Source of the DNA: Bacillus sp. CH140a_4T
Lineage (GTDB): Bacteria; Bacillota; Bacilli; Bacillales; Bacillaceae_G
NCBI RefSeq assembly: GCF_008923725.1
Contig: NZ_WBPF01000005.1
Span: 336,058-400,057, forward strand
DNA: 64,000 bases
Direction: 5' to 3'
Shown here one piece after another: positions 37,603-46,267 of this stretch (the first letter of the stretch is position 1; each line of letters begins with the position of its first letter). The position numbers and the translations under genes were made by a program. The notes beneath the pieces were generated by a model. That model saw nothing but the letters and a program-made list of their open reading frames with translations. It was not told the origin of the DNA and did not search any database.

Positions 37603-39263
37603 TAACGAGAATGTTTTATGAATAAATGGATTGCTTCTTCTGGTACATAGAACTTACCATTGCTTTCTACAACTATGCTACCTAATTCATAATCTTTATT
37701 CTTAATACGAATTATATTTTTATTTACAAATAATTGAGCTTTTACATTATTACGTTTTACTATGAGCAACGGGTTTGCTGCATCAATTTTGTCTATTATT
37801 ACAGTTGCACCATTTTGTTTAAAGGCTGAATCACTCTCTACAAATAATTTATTTGTTACTTCTTCTAAATTAAAGCCCATTGCTTTCGCCATCGTTTTCG
37901 CAATATCTGTGTTTTGAATCAAACCGTATGGCTTTTTAGGACCGTAAGAATATAAAAATACATCCTCACCTGTATGGCCGCCTGTTGTAAAGCCTATGTT
38001 CGCACGATTGGCCAATAATGTAGTAAATATCGGACCTACATCCGATTTCTTTTTTGCTGCTTTTACTCTTTCTTTTTCATCATAAGTTAAATTGTCCAAC
38101 CCGTATAATTTAGCTACATCTTCTACATTTGATAAATCAGATTTGAGTTTATTTGTAGTCCCTTCAAGTGTCATTTTCGATTTTTTCAATGGATCAATGT
38201 ATGTAGAGACCGGCGTAGTATTATATCCTTTTGTCGTATTCATATTCCCAATAGAAATCCCGCTATTACCATGGTCAGCTACAGCTATTAACATCGTATT
38301 ACCATCTTTTTTTGCAAATTGCAACGCTTTTGCTACCGCTTCATCAAATGCCAATACATCGCTAATCATCCCAATTGGATCATTCACATGAGCTGCCCAG
38401 TCGGGCTTACTTCCTTCCACAAATAAAAAGAATCCATCTTTATCTTTTGATAACGTTTGAATTGCTTTTTCCGTCATTTGAGAAAGTGTCGGTTGCTCCG
38501 GATTTGTTGCTTCACGATCCATATCAAATGCTAAAGCATTATGTGAAAAAGAGCCCCAAATTTTCTTAGATTTAGAGTTCATTAATTCTTTTTTCGTTTC
38601 AACAAAGTCGTATCCTTTGTTTTGAATCACCTTTACTAAATCTTCACCGTCATTTCTTTTTATAGGTAGCAGTGCCGCTTTTCCTCCGCCTAATACGACA
38701 TCTATATTTTGATACACTTGTTGCTCCGCAATTACGTCAAAACGCTTGCGGTTTACATGGTGAGCAGAGAATCCGGCCGGAGTAGCATGCTGAATTTCAG
38801 CTGTAGCAACAATTCCAGTTGCGCGACCAGTACGTTTGGCACCTTCTAAAACATTGGCAACTGGCCGTAACTTGTCCTCTTCTTTTATTGGTTTTAAGCC
38901 GGGGGAACTTACAATAGAAGGTAATACACCTACATATCCTGAATTCGATTTATTCCCCGTCGCTAGTGCTGTAGCTGCTGGGGCTGAGTCTGTTATAGCT
39001 GATTCCGCTGAATATGTACGAACTCCTCCTGTTACCATTTCATCTAACGCCAGTGGTTTCCCTTTATACAAGCGAGCTAATGTCGTTGCTGAAGAACTCG
39101 TTCCGTCCATAACCATTATGATTACATTTTTCGGTTGCCGTTCTACTTTTTTCACTTTCGCTTCCACCGAATAATAATTCATCATGCTTTCCGTACATAA
39201 CATACTTAGTGTGATTGTTCCTACTAATAGTAACTTCTTCATCAGTAAACTCAAATTCGACAT
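37602..39263 (-). CDS. Secreted alkaline phosphatase with C-terminal CAO-N-like domain
   Basis: 553-residue phosphomonoesterase. Signal peptide at the N-terminus (LLMKKLLLVGTITLSMLC). Metal/phosphate site: MVMDGTSSSATTLAR (about 50-64), catalytic serine in ITDSAPAATALATGNK (about 90-105), VNDPIGMISDVLAFDEAV, AVADHGNSG and the zinc ligand TTGGHTGEDVFLYSYGP. The last 75 residues (IVKRNNVKAQLFVNKNI, FYVPEEAIHLF) resemble a copper amine oxidase N-terminal-like domain, a common extracellular add-on in Bacillus. Start 39263 has GGAGG 8 bases upstream. No convincing Pho box was found. Confidence 0.9.
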   Translation of the reverse strand: MSNLSLLMKKLLLVGTITLSMLCTESMMNYYSVEAKVKKVERQPKNVIIMVMDGTSSSATTLARLYKGKPLALDEMVTGGVRTYSAESAITDSAPAATALATGNKSNSGYVGVLPSIVSSPGLKPIKEEDKLRPVANVLEGAKRTGRATGIVATAEIQHATPAGFSAHHVNRKRFDVIAEQQVYQNIDVVLGGGKAALLPIKRNDGEDLVKVIQNKGYDFVETKKELMNSKSKKIWGSFSHNALAFDMDREATNPEQPTLSQMTEKAIQTLSKDKDGFFLFVEGSKPDWAAHVNDPIGMISDVLAFDEAVAKALQFAKKDGNTMLIAVADHGNSGISIGNMNTTKGYNTTPVSTYIDPLKKSKMTLEGTTNKLKSDLSNVEDVAKLYGLDNLTYDEKERVKAAKKKSDVGPIFTTLLANRANIGFTTGGHTGEDVFLYSYGPKKPYGLIQNTDIAKTMAKAMGFNLEEVTNKLFVESDSAFKQNGATVIIDKIDAANPLLIVKRNNVKAQLFVNKNIIRIKNKDYELGSIVVESNGKFYVPEEAIHLFIKHSR

Positions 39264-39529
39264 TGTTGTTCCTCCGTATGTTTTACATTCATTTATATAT
39301 GTTTTATTAGTCCCCAATTTTCATGAAGCTAACAATCATTACTTTCCCTTTCTATTATTAGTAAAACAACGGACATTACATATCATACCTTTTTATAAAA
39401 ACGTCTTATCATTCTCTTCCCAAAATTTTATTTCTCAATAAAAATCCGATTAGAATAAATAATAATTTATTGTTAAACGATAAATTTCATGTTAAATTAA
39501 AAAGATAATTTAAAAATGAGGTGCTTTAT

Positions 39530-40012
39530 ATGAAACAAGGATCAACACTCTTTTTAAAGACAGCTATTATCCTTATGGGGATTCCTGTTTTTGCTTTGTG
39601 CATATTTTTAATTCCTAATATCGGGAATTATGCAGCAGAATTGTACCCGGGTATTGCATATATAAAATATCTTATTTTAATCAATCTATATGCAACAGTG
39701 ATACCTTTCTATTTTGCTCTATATCAAGCCTTTAAACTTGTAAGCTACATTGACAAGGGTAGCGCCTTCTCCAAATTATCTGTTAGAGCTTTAAAAAAGA
39801 TAAAACAATGTGCTGTTACAATTAGTGTATTATACGTATTAGGTATGCCACTCTTCTATCTCGTAGCGGAGAGAGATGATGCACCAGGTATTATTATAAT
39901 AGGTATGATCCTAATCTTTGCTTCAATGGTAATCGCAGTCTTTGCTGCCGTTCTCCAAAGACTTTTAAAAGATGCGATAGATATAAAATCAGAAAATGAT
40001 TTAACGGTCTGA
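39530..40012 (+). CDS. DUF2975 membrane protein
   Basis: 160-residue membrane protein with four TM segments (about 8-28, 45-65, 92-112, 122-145) of the DUF2975 family (B. subtilis YoaS type). GAGGTG lies 6 bases before the ATG at 39530. It is followed after 10 bp by a small Xre regulator, the pairing usual for this family. Confidence 0.85.
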   Translation: MKQGSTLFLKTAIILMGIPVFALCIFLIPNIGNYAAELYPGIAYIKYLILINLYATVIPFYFALYQAFKLVSYIDKGSAFSKLSVRALKKIKQCAVTISVLYVLGMPLFYLVAERDDAPGIIIIGMILIFASMVIAVFAAVLQRLLKDAIDIKSENDLTV

Positions 40013-40022
40013 GGTGAATAAC

Positions 40023-40238
40023 ATGGCAATAATAATTAATATTGATGTAATGTTAGCGAAACGAAAAATGAGTGTAACTGAACTTTCAGAGAAGGTTGGA
40101 ATTACAATGGCTAACCTTTCTATTTTAAAAAATGGAAAAGCAAAAGCAATTAGAATTACAACTTTGGATGCTATTTGTAAAGCGTTAGAATGCCAACCAG
40201 GGGATATTTTAGAATATCAACCAGAAGAAAGCGAATAA
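40023..40238 (+). CDS. Small Cro/CI-type regulator (YozG-like)
   Basis: 71-residue single-domain helix-turn-helix protein: VMLAKRKMSVTELSEKVGITMANLSILKNGKAKAIRITTLDAICKALECQPGDILEY. It is cotranscribed with the DUF2975 gene and probably regulates it. GAGGTG is 6 bases before the ATG at 40023. Confidence 0.9.
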   Translation: MAIIINIDVMLAKRKMSVTELSEKVGITMANLSILKNGKAKAIRITTLDAICKALECQPGDILEYQPEESE

Positions 40239-40270
40239 AAAGAGTCCTTCTCGTATGAAGGACTCTTTTT
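40237..40270. terminator. Bidirectional terminator after the Xre gene
   Basis: AAAAAGAGTCCTTC (40237-40250) pairs with GAAGGACTCTTTTT (40257-40270). Confidence 0.9.
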
Positions 40271-40277
40271 TTCGCTA

Positions 40278-40589
40278 TTATGGTGCAAAACTAACTCGAC
40301 CAGTCAAAACTAAAATAATCGCAATAATCCAAAATATAAAGAATGATAAGGACAGTATTAATGAAAGAATAGCAATTCCCTTCTTCTCGTTTTTTTTCGT
40401 CATCGTAATGACAGAAAGTATGATACCCGCAACTGTGAGAGCAACTGTAATATAATCTCCCACTATATTACCTGCATTGGCTATCCTTGTTGGCGTTATA
40501 AAAACGAACAGAAAACATAAAATTCCGATGAGTAAAGATATGTAGCTTATTATACTGTACTTCTTTTTAAGAACTATTTCAGTTTTTAT
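40278..40589 (-). CDS. Small membrane protein, apparent AUA start
   Basis: Protein of about 103 residues with three TM segments (ISYISLLIGILCFLFVF, YITVALTVAGIILSVIT, ILSLILSLSFFIFWIIAIILVL), DUF4190-like in layout. The frame stays open to TTG at 40634, but that codon has no binding site. Instead AGGGGTGGG lies 5 bases before an ATA codon at 40589-40587, exactly where ATG is expected. Either the start is a rare AUA, or an ATG has mutated and expression is impaired. Confidence 0.6.
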   Translation of the reverse strand: MKTEIVLKKKYSIISYISLLIGILCFLFVFITPTRIANAGNIVGDYITVALTVAGIILSVITMTKKNEKKGIAILSLILSLSFFIFWIIAIILVLTGRVSFAP

Positions 40590-40656
40590 ACTAACCCACC
40601 CCTTCTCTATAGCTATGAGGTCATAATAGCACAAATAACCATAATTTGTTTTTTTT

Positions 40657-40697
40657 AAAAAACAGGTACAGCGGTAACTTCCACTGCACCTGTTTTT
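40657..40697 (-). terminator. Terminator of the lipoprotein gene
   Basis: AAAAACAGGT and ACCTGTTTTT arms with an inner CAG/CTG pairing at 40657-40697; U-rich sequence follows on the minus strand. Confidence 0.8.
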
Positions 40698-41082
40698 ATT
40701 TAATAAATAAACCTGCTATTTCCTCTTTGTCATTATAAGTTATAATAAATGTCCGTTGTTCTTTACTATACTTCGCTACAAGAATAACAGTATATAAACC
40801 ATCTTTTTCTTCAATCGATTTTTTCTCAATTTTTTTGAACGTACCGGCTTTTTCAATTACAGGTGTAAGATCTTTCATTTTTTCTTCTGGTAATCCAGCT
40901 TTCATTTTACTATCAAATTTGTCATGCACGTCTTTATACTTCGCCTCATTTAATAATGATACAATTTCTTCCGCCTTCGGAATAAATTTTTTCTCCGTAC
41001 TTTCATCTACTTTATTACCGGTACATGCTGCAAGCGCGAACGCCGCGATAGCACTTATAATAATAAGTAATATTCTTCTCAT
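40696..41082 (-). CDS. DUF3887-type lipoprotein
   Basis: 128-residue lipoprotein: MRRILLIIISAIAAFALAAC with lipobox LAAC (Cys20). The mature domain (FIPKAEEIVSLLNEAKYKDVHDKFDSKMKAGLPEEKM) fits DUF3887. Start 41082 is preferred over 41088 because GGGTG is 7 bases upstream. The gene begins at the 3' end of the YhfC protease gene, so they form one operon with the two-component genes upstream being possible members. Confidence 0.8.
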   Translation of the reverse strand: MRRILLIIISAIAAFALAACTGNKVDESTEKKFIPKAEEIVSLLNEAKYKDVHDKFDSKMKAGLPEEKMKDLTPVIEKAGTFKKIEKKSIEEKDGLYTVILVAKYSKEQRTFIITYNDKEEIAGLFIK

Positions 41083-41084
41083 TT

Positions 41085-41762
41085 TCATACACCCTTTCTT
41101 TTTAAAATGAAACTATAACTAAAAACGAGTAAAGCACAGATTGCTATTGAAACTTCTGACATAATGATTCCGCTTTTCCCTTGTACATATAGCGATATAA
41201 TGCCCGCTAATGTATTTGCAGTCCCATGGATGAGAATTGCATATACAACATAACGGAATTTCTTTTGGACGACAGCTTGCAATACAATGAAGGAAAGCCC
41301 AATATGCAATACCATCGCGAAGATGCGCTCAATGCCGCCGAAATAATAACTGTCACCATTTTGAATGACTGTTTGTGACAATAATAGGGATGTTACCGGA
41401 ATACCAACTAGCAACACAGCCTCAATACCACCATGCCCTGCTCCAAATAAAAAACCAGACTGCCAATCTCGTTGTTTCATAAAATAACGCATTGCAATAA
41501 AACGTGCTATCTCTTCAAAAATTCCAGCTGATAAGCTAAGTAAAATTACAAATAACACAGGCTGCATAACAGAAAACATTTGAAATTCTGTGCTATTTCC
41601 ATTTAAATAATTCAGTATTGGTATGCGGATCAATATTTGTGATACAACAAAAGCCAATACACCTAACATATATGGAATATAGCGTTTCTTCAAAAAAGCA
41701 TAGAAAAGTGCTATAAGCGGTAAACCAAAGCTAATCATCGTTGTAAAAATAAGACCATTCAT
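41085..41762 (-). CDS. YhfC-family intramembrane metalloprotease-like protein
   Basis: 225-residue membrane protein with about six to seven TM segments. FEEIARFIAMRYF (about 83-95), FGAGHGGIEAVLL (about 106-118) and LIHGTANTLAG (about 178-188) are the Glu-Glu, His and His motifs of the YhfC/CPBP (CAAX-like) group. Members may process or release peptides in the membrane. It lies 79 bp downstream of an AgrC-like kinase gene on the same strand. Confidence 0.82.
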   Translation of the reverse strand: MNGLIFTTMISFGLPLIALFYAFLKKRYIPYMLGVLAFVVSQILIRIPILNYLNGNSTEFQMFSVMQPVLFVILLSLSAGIFEEIARFIAMRYFMKQRDWQSGFLFGAGHGGIEAVLLVGIPVTSLLLSQTVIQNGDSYYFGGIERIFAMVLHIGLSFIVLQAVVQKKFRYVVYAILIHGTANTLAGIISLYVQGKSGIIMSEVSIAICALLVFSYSFILKRKGV

Positions 41763-41841
41763 CTCGCTTCACCTCTTACTTGAAGTGTATAAAAACGAGT
41801 GAAGAAAGTATGTAGTTATTTCTTATTCGGTTTTATTTTCA

Positions 41842-43158
41842 TCATAAATGGTCATTTATGATGAAGGTTTGGGTGAAATACGGACGTATATAAGTTGTTT
41901 CTAAGGTCGCGTTATTTGTTTTATTCATAATCCGTTTTAACGAGAATAGCCCGTATCCTCGAGCTCCTTCTTTACTTGAATGGTTTTTCTCATAAATTTT
42001 TTGCAAATCAATCGCTTCACTCTTTGAACTATTACGGACGATAAAATATTGTCGTGAATCCATTTCAAAGAATGCGATTTGCAATATCTTTTCCTCACTA
42101 TGCACCGCTTCTTCAATTGCATTGTCTACTAAAACTGAAATGATGCGAATAAATGAAATAATCGGCATCGAAACACTTTCAATGTTCTCAGGTATATCAA
42201 GCATTGCTTTTATTTGTTGCTGCTGGGCAGTGCCAACTTTCGCCCTTAATACACTTCTCACTTCAGGAATATGTATGCGAGATAATTTCGCAATATCAAG
42301 TTCATGATCATTTATTGTTTTTAACGTAGGGGCTATAACTTCATAATACACTTGCTCAATTTCCTTCACATTTTTTGTACGTATGCCCTCTTCTAACGAT
42401 AGTAATACATTCATATAATCATGACGGAAACTAGCAAGCTCATCGTGCATATCCTCTAATTTCTCTACATAATCTAATAACTCTTTATCTAAACGTTTTT
42501 CGTGCTCTTCTCGTAACTTTTCTTTCGATAAGTGTGAGCTTATTAGCACAATGATTAGTAATAATAAAAATACAATAATCGCTGAAATATAACTTACTTC
42601 ACTGTATTGTTGATTTAATTGTGCTAATAATGCAGAAGATGGCTGAGTTAAGATTAGTTCAATAATAAATCCAGCAATTAATAAAATATAAGTTACATAG
42701 TATAGCGGACTACCTACTATATATTGAGCAATTTTTCGGATTCTTTTGCGAGCTAATAGAATACCGATAAAAGTAAGTGTCGATACGATAAGATGAATCA
42801 TGCTACCTGTCCATAAATATAAATTGAATGGCGTTAACATAAAGATTTTCATTCCTAAATCGAAAAGCAACATTTTCACTAATGTTATTATAACCATGCT
42901 CACTAGTGCAAAATATACATTATGCTTCAATTTCAATTCATTTTGCATTAGTCCTAAACTTATTAGAAACAACACAATGGTACTATTCAATTCTGGGTAT
43001 CTCGTTACTGTTACGACAATAGCAAGTAAAATAATAAATACCGAACTTAAAGCTATTAACATTCTATATGACAACCTATTGTACCGGATTAATTGAATGT
43101 ATAAAAACGTATGGCTCATACTAGTAAGCAGTATTGCAAATAAATCATAAATATACAT
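41842..43158 (-). CDS. AgrC-like (GHKL) sensor histidine kinase
   Basis: 438-residue membrane kinase. Six to seven TM segments in residues 1-210, then a coiled linker, phospho-acceptor motif SFRHDYMN (His246), N box LVDNAIEEA (Asn346) and G box GARGYGLFSL (about 398-407). This TM domain plus HDYMN layout is typical of peptide-sensing AgrC/ComD/VirS kinases. It follows the response regulator gene with TAATG overlap. No agrB, and no convincing agrD, is adjacent. Confidence 0.9.
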   Translation of the reverse strand: MYIYDLFAILLTSMSHTFLYIQLIRYNRLSYRMLIALSSVFIILLAIVVTVTRYPELNSTIVLFLISLGLMQNELKLKHNVYFALVSMVIITLVKMLLFDLGMKIFMLTPFNLYLWTGSMIHLIVSTLTFIGILLARKRIRKIAQYIVGSPLYYVTYILLIAGFIIELILTQPSSALLAQLNQQYSEVSYISAIIVFLLLLIIVLISSHLSKEKLREEHEKRLDKELLDYVEKLEDMHDELASFRHDYMNVLLSLEEGIRTKNVKEIEQVYYEVIAPTLKTINDHELDIAKLSRIHIPEVRSVLRAKVGTAQQQQIKAMLDIPENIESVSMPIISFIRIISVLVDNAIEEAVHSEEKILQIAFFEMDSRQYFIVRNSSKSEAIDLQKIYEKNHSSKEGARGYGLFSLKRIMNKTNNATLETTYIRPYFTQTFIINDHL

Positions 43159-43892
43159 TACATCTCACCCTTTAACATATTACGTATTTTACTCACTAAA
43201 CGCCGTGATACTGGAATGCGTTTCCCACTTTTTAAAACTATCATTTTCTGCTTCGCATCATAAGAAGACATTTGCTTCATATTCACGATATATGATTGGT
43301 GACAACGAAATAAACGTTCATCTATTAATTCAATTTCTTTTAAAGTCCCGTAAAAATAAACGATTCTATCTAACGTCACTAACGCTAAACGGTGTGGTTC
43401 ATCGGTCATAACGTATTCAACTTCATGAAACGGAACCCGCACAGTCGCATTACTATTTTCAACGATAAAATCATCGGACGGAATAATATGCTTATTACGC
43501 GCTTCATATTGAAGTAAACATTGTTCAAAAACGTTACGCCTCTCCTCGTGTGGCAACCCTTTATCAATAAAAGTTAAAGCTGATACCATGTATTGATATG
43601 AAATAGGTGCAAATTCAGAATGTGTCGTTACAAACACAATAATCCCTTGCGTATCATACTTTCTTATTTCTTGCGCCACTTGTAAACCTTTCCGTTCTTC
43701 CCTTTTAATCTCTATATCTAAAAAGTAGATTGGGACATAAGTCGCCTTAGGAATATTAGTAATGATCTTTTCGCTTTTACTAGTTACCTCAATAAAATCA
43801 AAAGGCAACATATATTTCTCGCAAATCTCTTCAACTAACCGCTTCATTTGCTGTGCTTGTATGACATCATCTTCTAAAATGAAAATACTCAT
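43158..43892 (-). CDS. LytTR-family response regulator, AgrA-like
   Basis: 244-residue regulator. Receiver domain: acidic pocket LEDD (6-9), phospho-acceptor Asp59 in IYFLDIEIK, Thr/Lys region FVTTHSEF. Then a LytTR DNA-binding domain (about 140-240) with VPFHEVEYVMTDEPHRLALVT, LIDERLFRCHQSYIVNMKQM and GKRIPVSRRLVSKIRNML. It forms a two-gene operon with the AgrC-like kinase. Confidence 0.93.
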   Translation of the reverse strand: MSIFILEDDVIQAQQMKRLVEEICEKYMLPFDFIEVTSKSEKIITNIPKATYVPIYFLDIEIKREERKGLQVAQEIRKYDTQGIIVFVTTHSEFAPISYQYMVSALTFIDKGLPHEERRNVFEQCLLQYEARNKHIIPSDDFIVENSNATVRVPFHEVEYVMTDEPHRLALVTLDRIVYFYGTLKEIELIDERLFRCHQSYIVNMKQMSSYDAKQKMIVLKSGKRIPVSRRLVSKIRNMLKGEM

Positions 43893-43921
43893 GTAATCAC
43901 TCGCTTTATAGAAATCTTTTT

Positions 43922-43943
43922 ATTTATAGATTTATCTATAAAT
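43922..43943. repeat. 9-bp inverted repeat upstream of the response regulator gene
   Basis: ATTTATAGA (43922-43930) and TCTATAAAT (43935-43943) form a perfect dyad with a 4-bp spacer, 30-50 bp before the response regulator start, in the expected promoter position. It could be an operator; LytTR proteins usually bind direct repeats, so the binder is uncertain. Confidence 0.45.
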
Positions 43944-44026
43944 ATATAATTCAAATCGTTATACCAATCCCCTTCTAAATTCTTGAAAGTATTAATTTTC
44001 TATTGTTTTTATAAAGCATAGAAAAC

Positions 44027-44057
44027 AACCTCTACTTTTTGCTTGAAAGTAGAGGTT
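44027..44057. terminator. Terminator downstream of the HAD gene
   Basis: AACCTCTACTTT (44027-44038) pairs with AAAGTAGAGGTT (44046-44057), 12 bp with U-rich flanks on both strands. Confidence 0.8.
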
Positions 44058-44069
44058 TTATTTAATTTT

Positions 44070-44648
44070 TTATAAAATAACCTCTCTATCCATCACTATC
44101 TTAAAAAATTCCGAGTAATGTGATAAAGAATAGTCCGCTACATCACAATTCCCTTGAAACATACATGTTGAAATACCTAATTCTTTTGCAGGTATTAAAT
44201 CTAACTCCCTGTCTCCAATAGCTAGATCAATATTGTGCTTTTTATGCAAATGATCATAAGATAAAGCGTTCGGTTTTCGGGGGAAACCATCGTCAATTGT
44301 AACCATGTCTACGAAGTATTTGTCCCAGCCGTAATGATTTAATATAGATAATACCCCCGCTCTATCTTTATGAGTCATAATTACATTTTTATTGGCAAAC
44401 TTTAAAACCTCTTCCACTTTTTCAAATGGTTTTATATCTTCTATCATAATACGATTCTCTAATACTTCAATTTCACTTAATTGTTTTTTAGATATTTTAT
44501 AATAATCAATTGTGTGAGAAAATGAAATCTTTAAATTTGTATAGATTTCTTCTTCACTTATTTCCTTCCCTAAAACTTGAGAAAGAATCTTTGTATAGAC
44601 TGGATACGTATCAAATAATGTCCCATCAAAATCCCATAAAATATTCAT
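44070..44648 (-). CDS. HAD-superfamily phosphatase-like protein
   Basis: 192-residue haloacid-dehalogenase-like hydrolase. Motif I WDFDGTLFDT (Asp6, Asp8), motif II VIMTHKD (Thr), motif III lysine in FPRKPNALS and motif IV AIGDRELDL. Similar to phosphoglycolate phosphatase-like proteins; the substrate is unknown. Start 44648 has GAAGG 8 bases upstream. It lies 23 bp after the P-loop kinase gene, in a VOC-GNAT-kinase-HAD string. Confidence 0.85.
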   Translation of the reverse strand: MNILWDFDGTLFDTYPVYTKILSQVLGKEISEEEIYTNLKISFSHTIDYYKISKKQLSEIEVLENRIMIEDIKPFEKVEEVLKFANKNVIMTHKDRAGVLSILNHYGWDKYFVDMVTIDDGFPRKPNALSYDHLHKKHNIDLAIGDRELDLIPAKELGISTCMFQGNCDVADYSLSHYSEFFKIVMDREVIL

Positions 44649-44671
44649 TCTGTTCACCTTCTATTTTTAAA

Positions 44672-45253
44672 TCATTGTATGACTAAATCCGCACGATCCT
44701 TCGGTAATTCCGTTGCTAAGTAATAATCTTCCGCTTTCCAATACCTATCCTCAAACTTTGAAAGGTTTTTCTGCGTTTCCTCACTCTCCCGAAGAAAACG
44801 TGTCTCTCTTGGACAATCTAAATACACCATATAATGAAAGAAATCTCTCCATTCTTTTCGCTGTAGAAAAACACCTTCAATTACAATTACACCTACTATG
44901 GGGATCTGTACTTTTTTCATTTCACTTGAGTCTTTCTCATCATAATAGAACGGCAAATTCAGTTTTGTTTCATTTTGTAACTTCTGAAAAAACTTCTGCC
45001 GAAGCCACTCAATATCCCATTGTAAATAATAATACTCATACCATTCTTCATAGCCCGTATGATATCGTTTATTACGCTCTACTATGTGATCATCAATATG
45101 AAAAATATGAAACGGAATACTTTCTTGTTTCATATTTTCCTTTAAGTTTGTTACAAATGTTGTTTTTCCTGATCGACTTAAGCCATCTATACCTAAAATG
45201 AACCTATTTTGTTTATGTTTCTTCATTATATTTATAAGCTCATTTGTACTCAT
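44672..45253 (-). CDS. Uridine-kinase-like P-loop kinase
   Basis: 193-residue P-loop protein: Walker A GIDGLSRSGKTTF (21-33), IDDHIVERNKRYH (about 56-68) and GVIVIEGVFLQRKEWRDFFHYMVYLDCP, the arrangement of uridine kinase/phosphoribulokinase-type small-molecule kinases. The ATG at 45253 overlaps the preceding acetyltransferase TGA (ATGA), so translation is coupled. The substrate is unknown. Confidence 0.82.
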   Translation of the reverse strand: MSTNELINIMKKHKQNRFILGIDGLSRSGKTTFVTNLKENMKQESIPFHIFHIDDHIVERNKRYHTGYEEWYEYYYLQWDIEWLRQKFFQKLQNETKLNLPFYYDEKDSSEMKKVQIPIVGVIVIEGVFLQRKEWRDFFHYMVYLDCPRETRFLRESEETQKNLSKFEDRYWKAEDYYLATELPKDRADLVIQ

Positions 45254-45795
45254 TGTTTCTTCCATTCTTCTTTTAATAACGAGTATAAAATCGTATCATG
45301 AGCAAATCCATTTTGAATCATATGTTTTCGAAGTAATCCCTCTTCTTGAAATCCTGCTTTACTTAATAATTTTTGAGAAGTTTTATTCTCTACGTATACA
45401 ACAGCAGCAATTCTTATCAGTTGCAGCGTTTCAAACCCGTAACCTAAAATCGCCTGTAACGCTTCCGTTGCATACCCTTGTCTCCAATATGTATCATCTA
45501 ATTCATAACCAATTTCAGCTCGCTTATGATGATTGTTTATGAAATGAAATCCGCACGTTCCGATTAATTGGCCCGTCCCTTTTTTCTCTATTCCCCAGCG
45601 AAATACACTTCCCTCTTCATAACGATTTTTAAACGTTTGAATAGTCGTTTTCGCTTGCTCAATATTTTCGAAAGAATCCATTCCGAAATAACGTATAACA
45701 GATTCTTTTGAAAAATAACGGAACATCGTTTCTGCATCTAACAGTGTTAGTTCTCTTAATTGTAAACGTTCTGTTTCTAGTTTCGGAAACCCCAT
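45250..45795 (-). CDS. GNAT acetyltransferase (RimJ/RimL type)
   Basis: 181-residue N-acetyltransferase with LETERLQLRELTLLDAETMFRYF (6-28), IGTCGFHFINNHHKRAEIGYELD and the acetyl-CoA loop YWRQGYATEALQAILGYGFE (about 102-121), then NKTSQKLLSKAGFQEEG. AAGGAG lies 8 bases before the ATG at 45795. It lies 14 bp after the VOC gene and overlaps the kinase gene. Confidence 0.9.
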   Translation of the reverse strand: MGFPKLETERLQLRELTLLDAETMFRYFSKESVIRYFGMDSFENIEQAKTTIQTFKNRYEEGSVFRWGIEKKGTGQLIGTCGFHFINNHHKRAEIGYELDDTYWRQGYATEALQAILGYGFETLQLIRIAAVVYVENKTSQKLLSKAGFQEEGLLRKHMIQNGFAHDTILYSLLKEEWKKQ

Positions 45796-45809
45796 ATCTT
45801 TTTCTCCTT

Positions 45810-46193
45810 CTATTCTAATGAACTGCAAATTTCAATATAATTCCCATCTGGATCGGCAATGTATGCAATTGTTTGTCCCCACGGCTTCACAATTGGTTCA
45901 ACTAAAATCCTAATTCCTTGCCCTCTAAATTGCTCAATTGTTTCTTGTACATTTTCGACAACGAATCCCAATTCAAAATGAGAAAATTGTAACTCGCCTT
46001 CTGTAAGTGGTAATCCTGTTAATTCTTTTACGTCTTGCCGGGTATTCATCGCTAATATGGTAGTTCCCGTATTAAATTCAATATATGTACCATGCTCTGC
46101 TTTTATAGATAACTGTAAAATATCTTTATAAAACTTTAAACATTCTTCAAACTTTTCTACATATAAAATGATATACTTCATTTTTAAATTCAT
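45810..46193 (-). CDS. VOC-superfamily glyoxalase-like protein
   Basis: 127-residue VOC-fold protein: YIILYVEKFEECLKFYKDIL at the start and IAYIADPDGNYIEICSSLE at the end, where Glu is the usual metal ligand; the N-terminal His ligand is not evident. AAAGGGGGATG precedes the ATG. First gene of the VOC-GNAT-kinase-HAD string. Confidence 0.87.
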   Translation of the reverse strand: MNLKMKYIILYVEKFEECLKFYKDILQLSIKAEHGTYIEFNTGTTILAMNTRQDVKELTGLPLTEGELQFSHFELGFVVENVQETIEQFRGQGIRILVEPIVKPWGQTIAYIADPDGNYIEICSSLE

Positions 46194-46267
46194 TTTACAT
46201 CCCCCTTTATATCCATCCCTAAAATTTCGACAAATGTCTCATAAAAACCTTGTTTCCTATAGTAACG

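Noticed and set aside
43958-44016. 14-codon minus-strand ORF (MLYKNNRKLILSRI) upstream of the LytTR regulator, considered as a signal peptide gene
   Set aside because: Its only possible binding site lies in the terminator stem of the previous gene, and it lacks AgrD features such as a central Cys.
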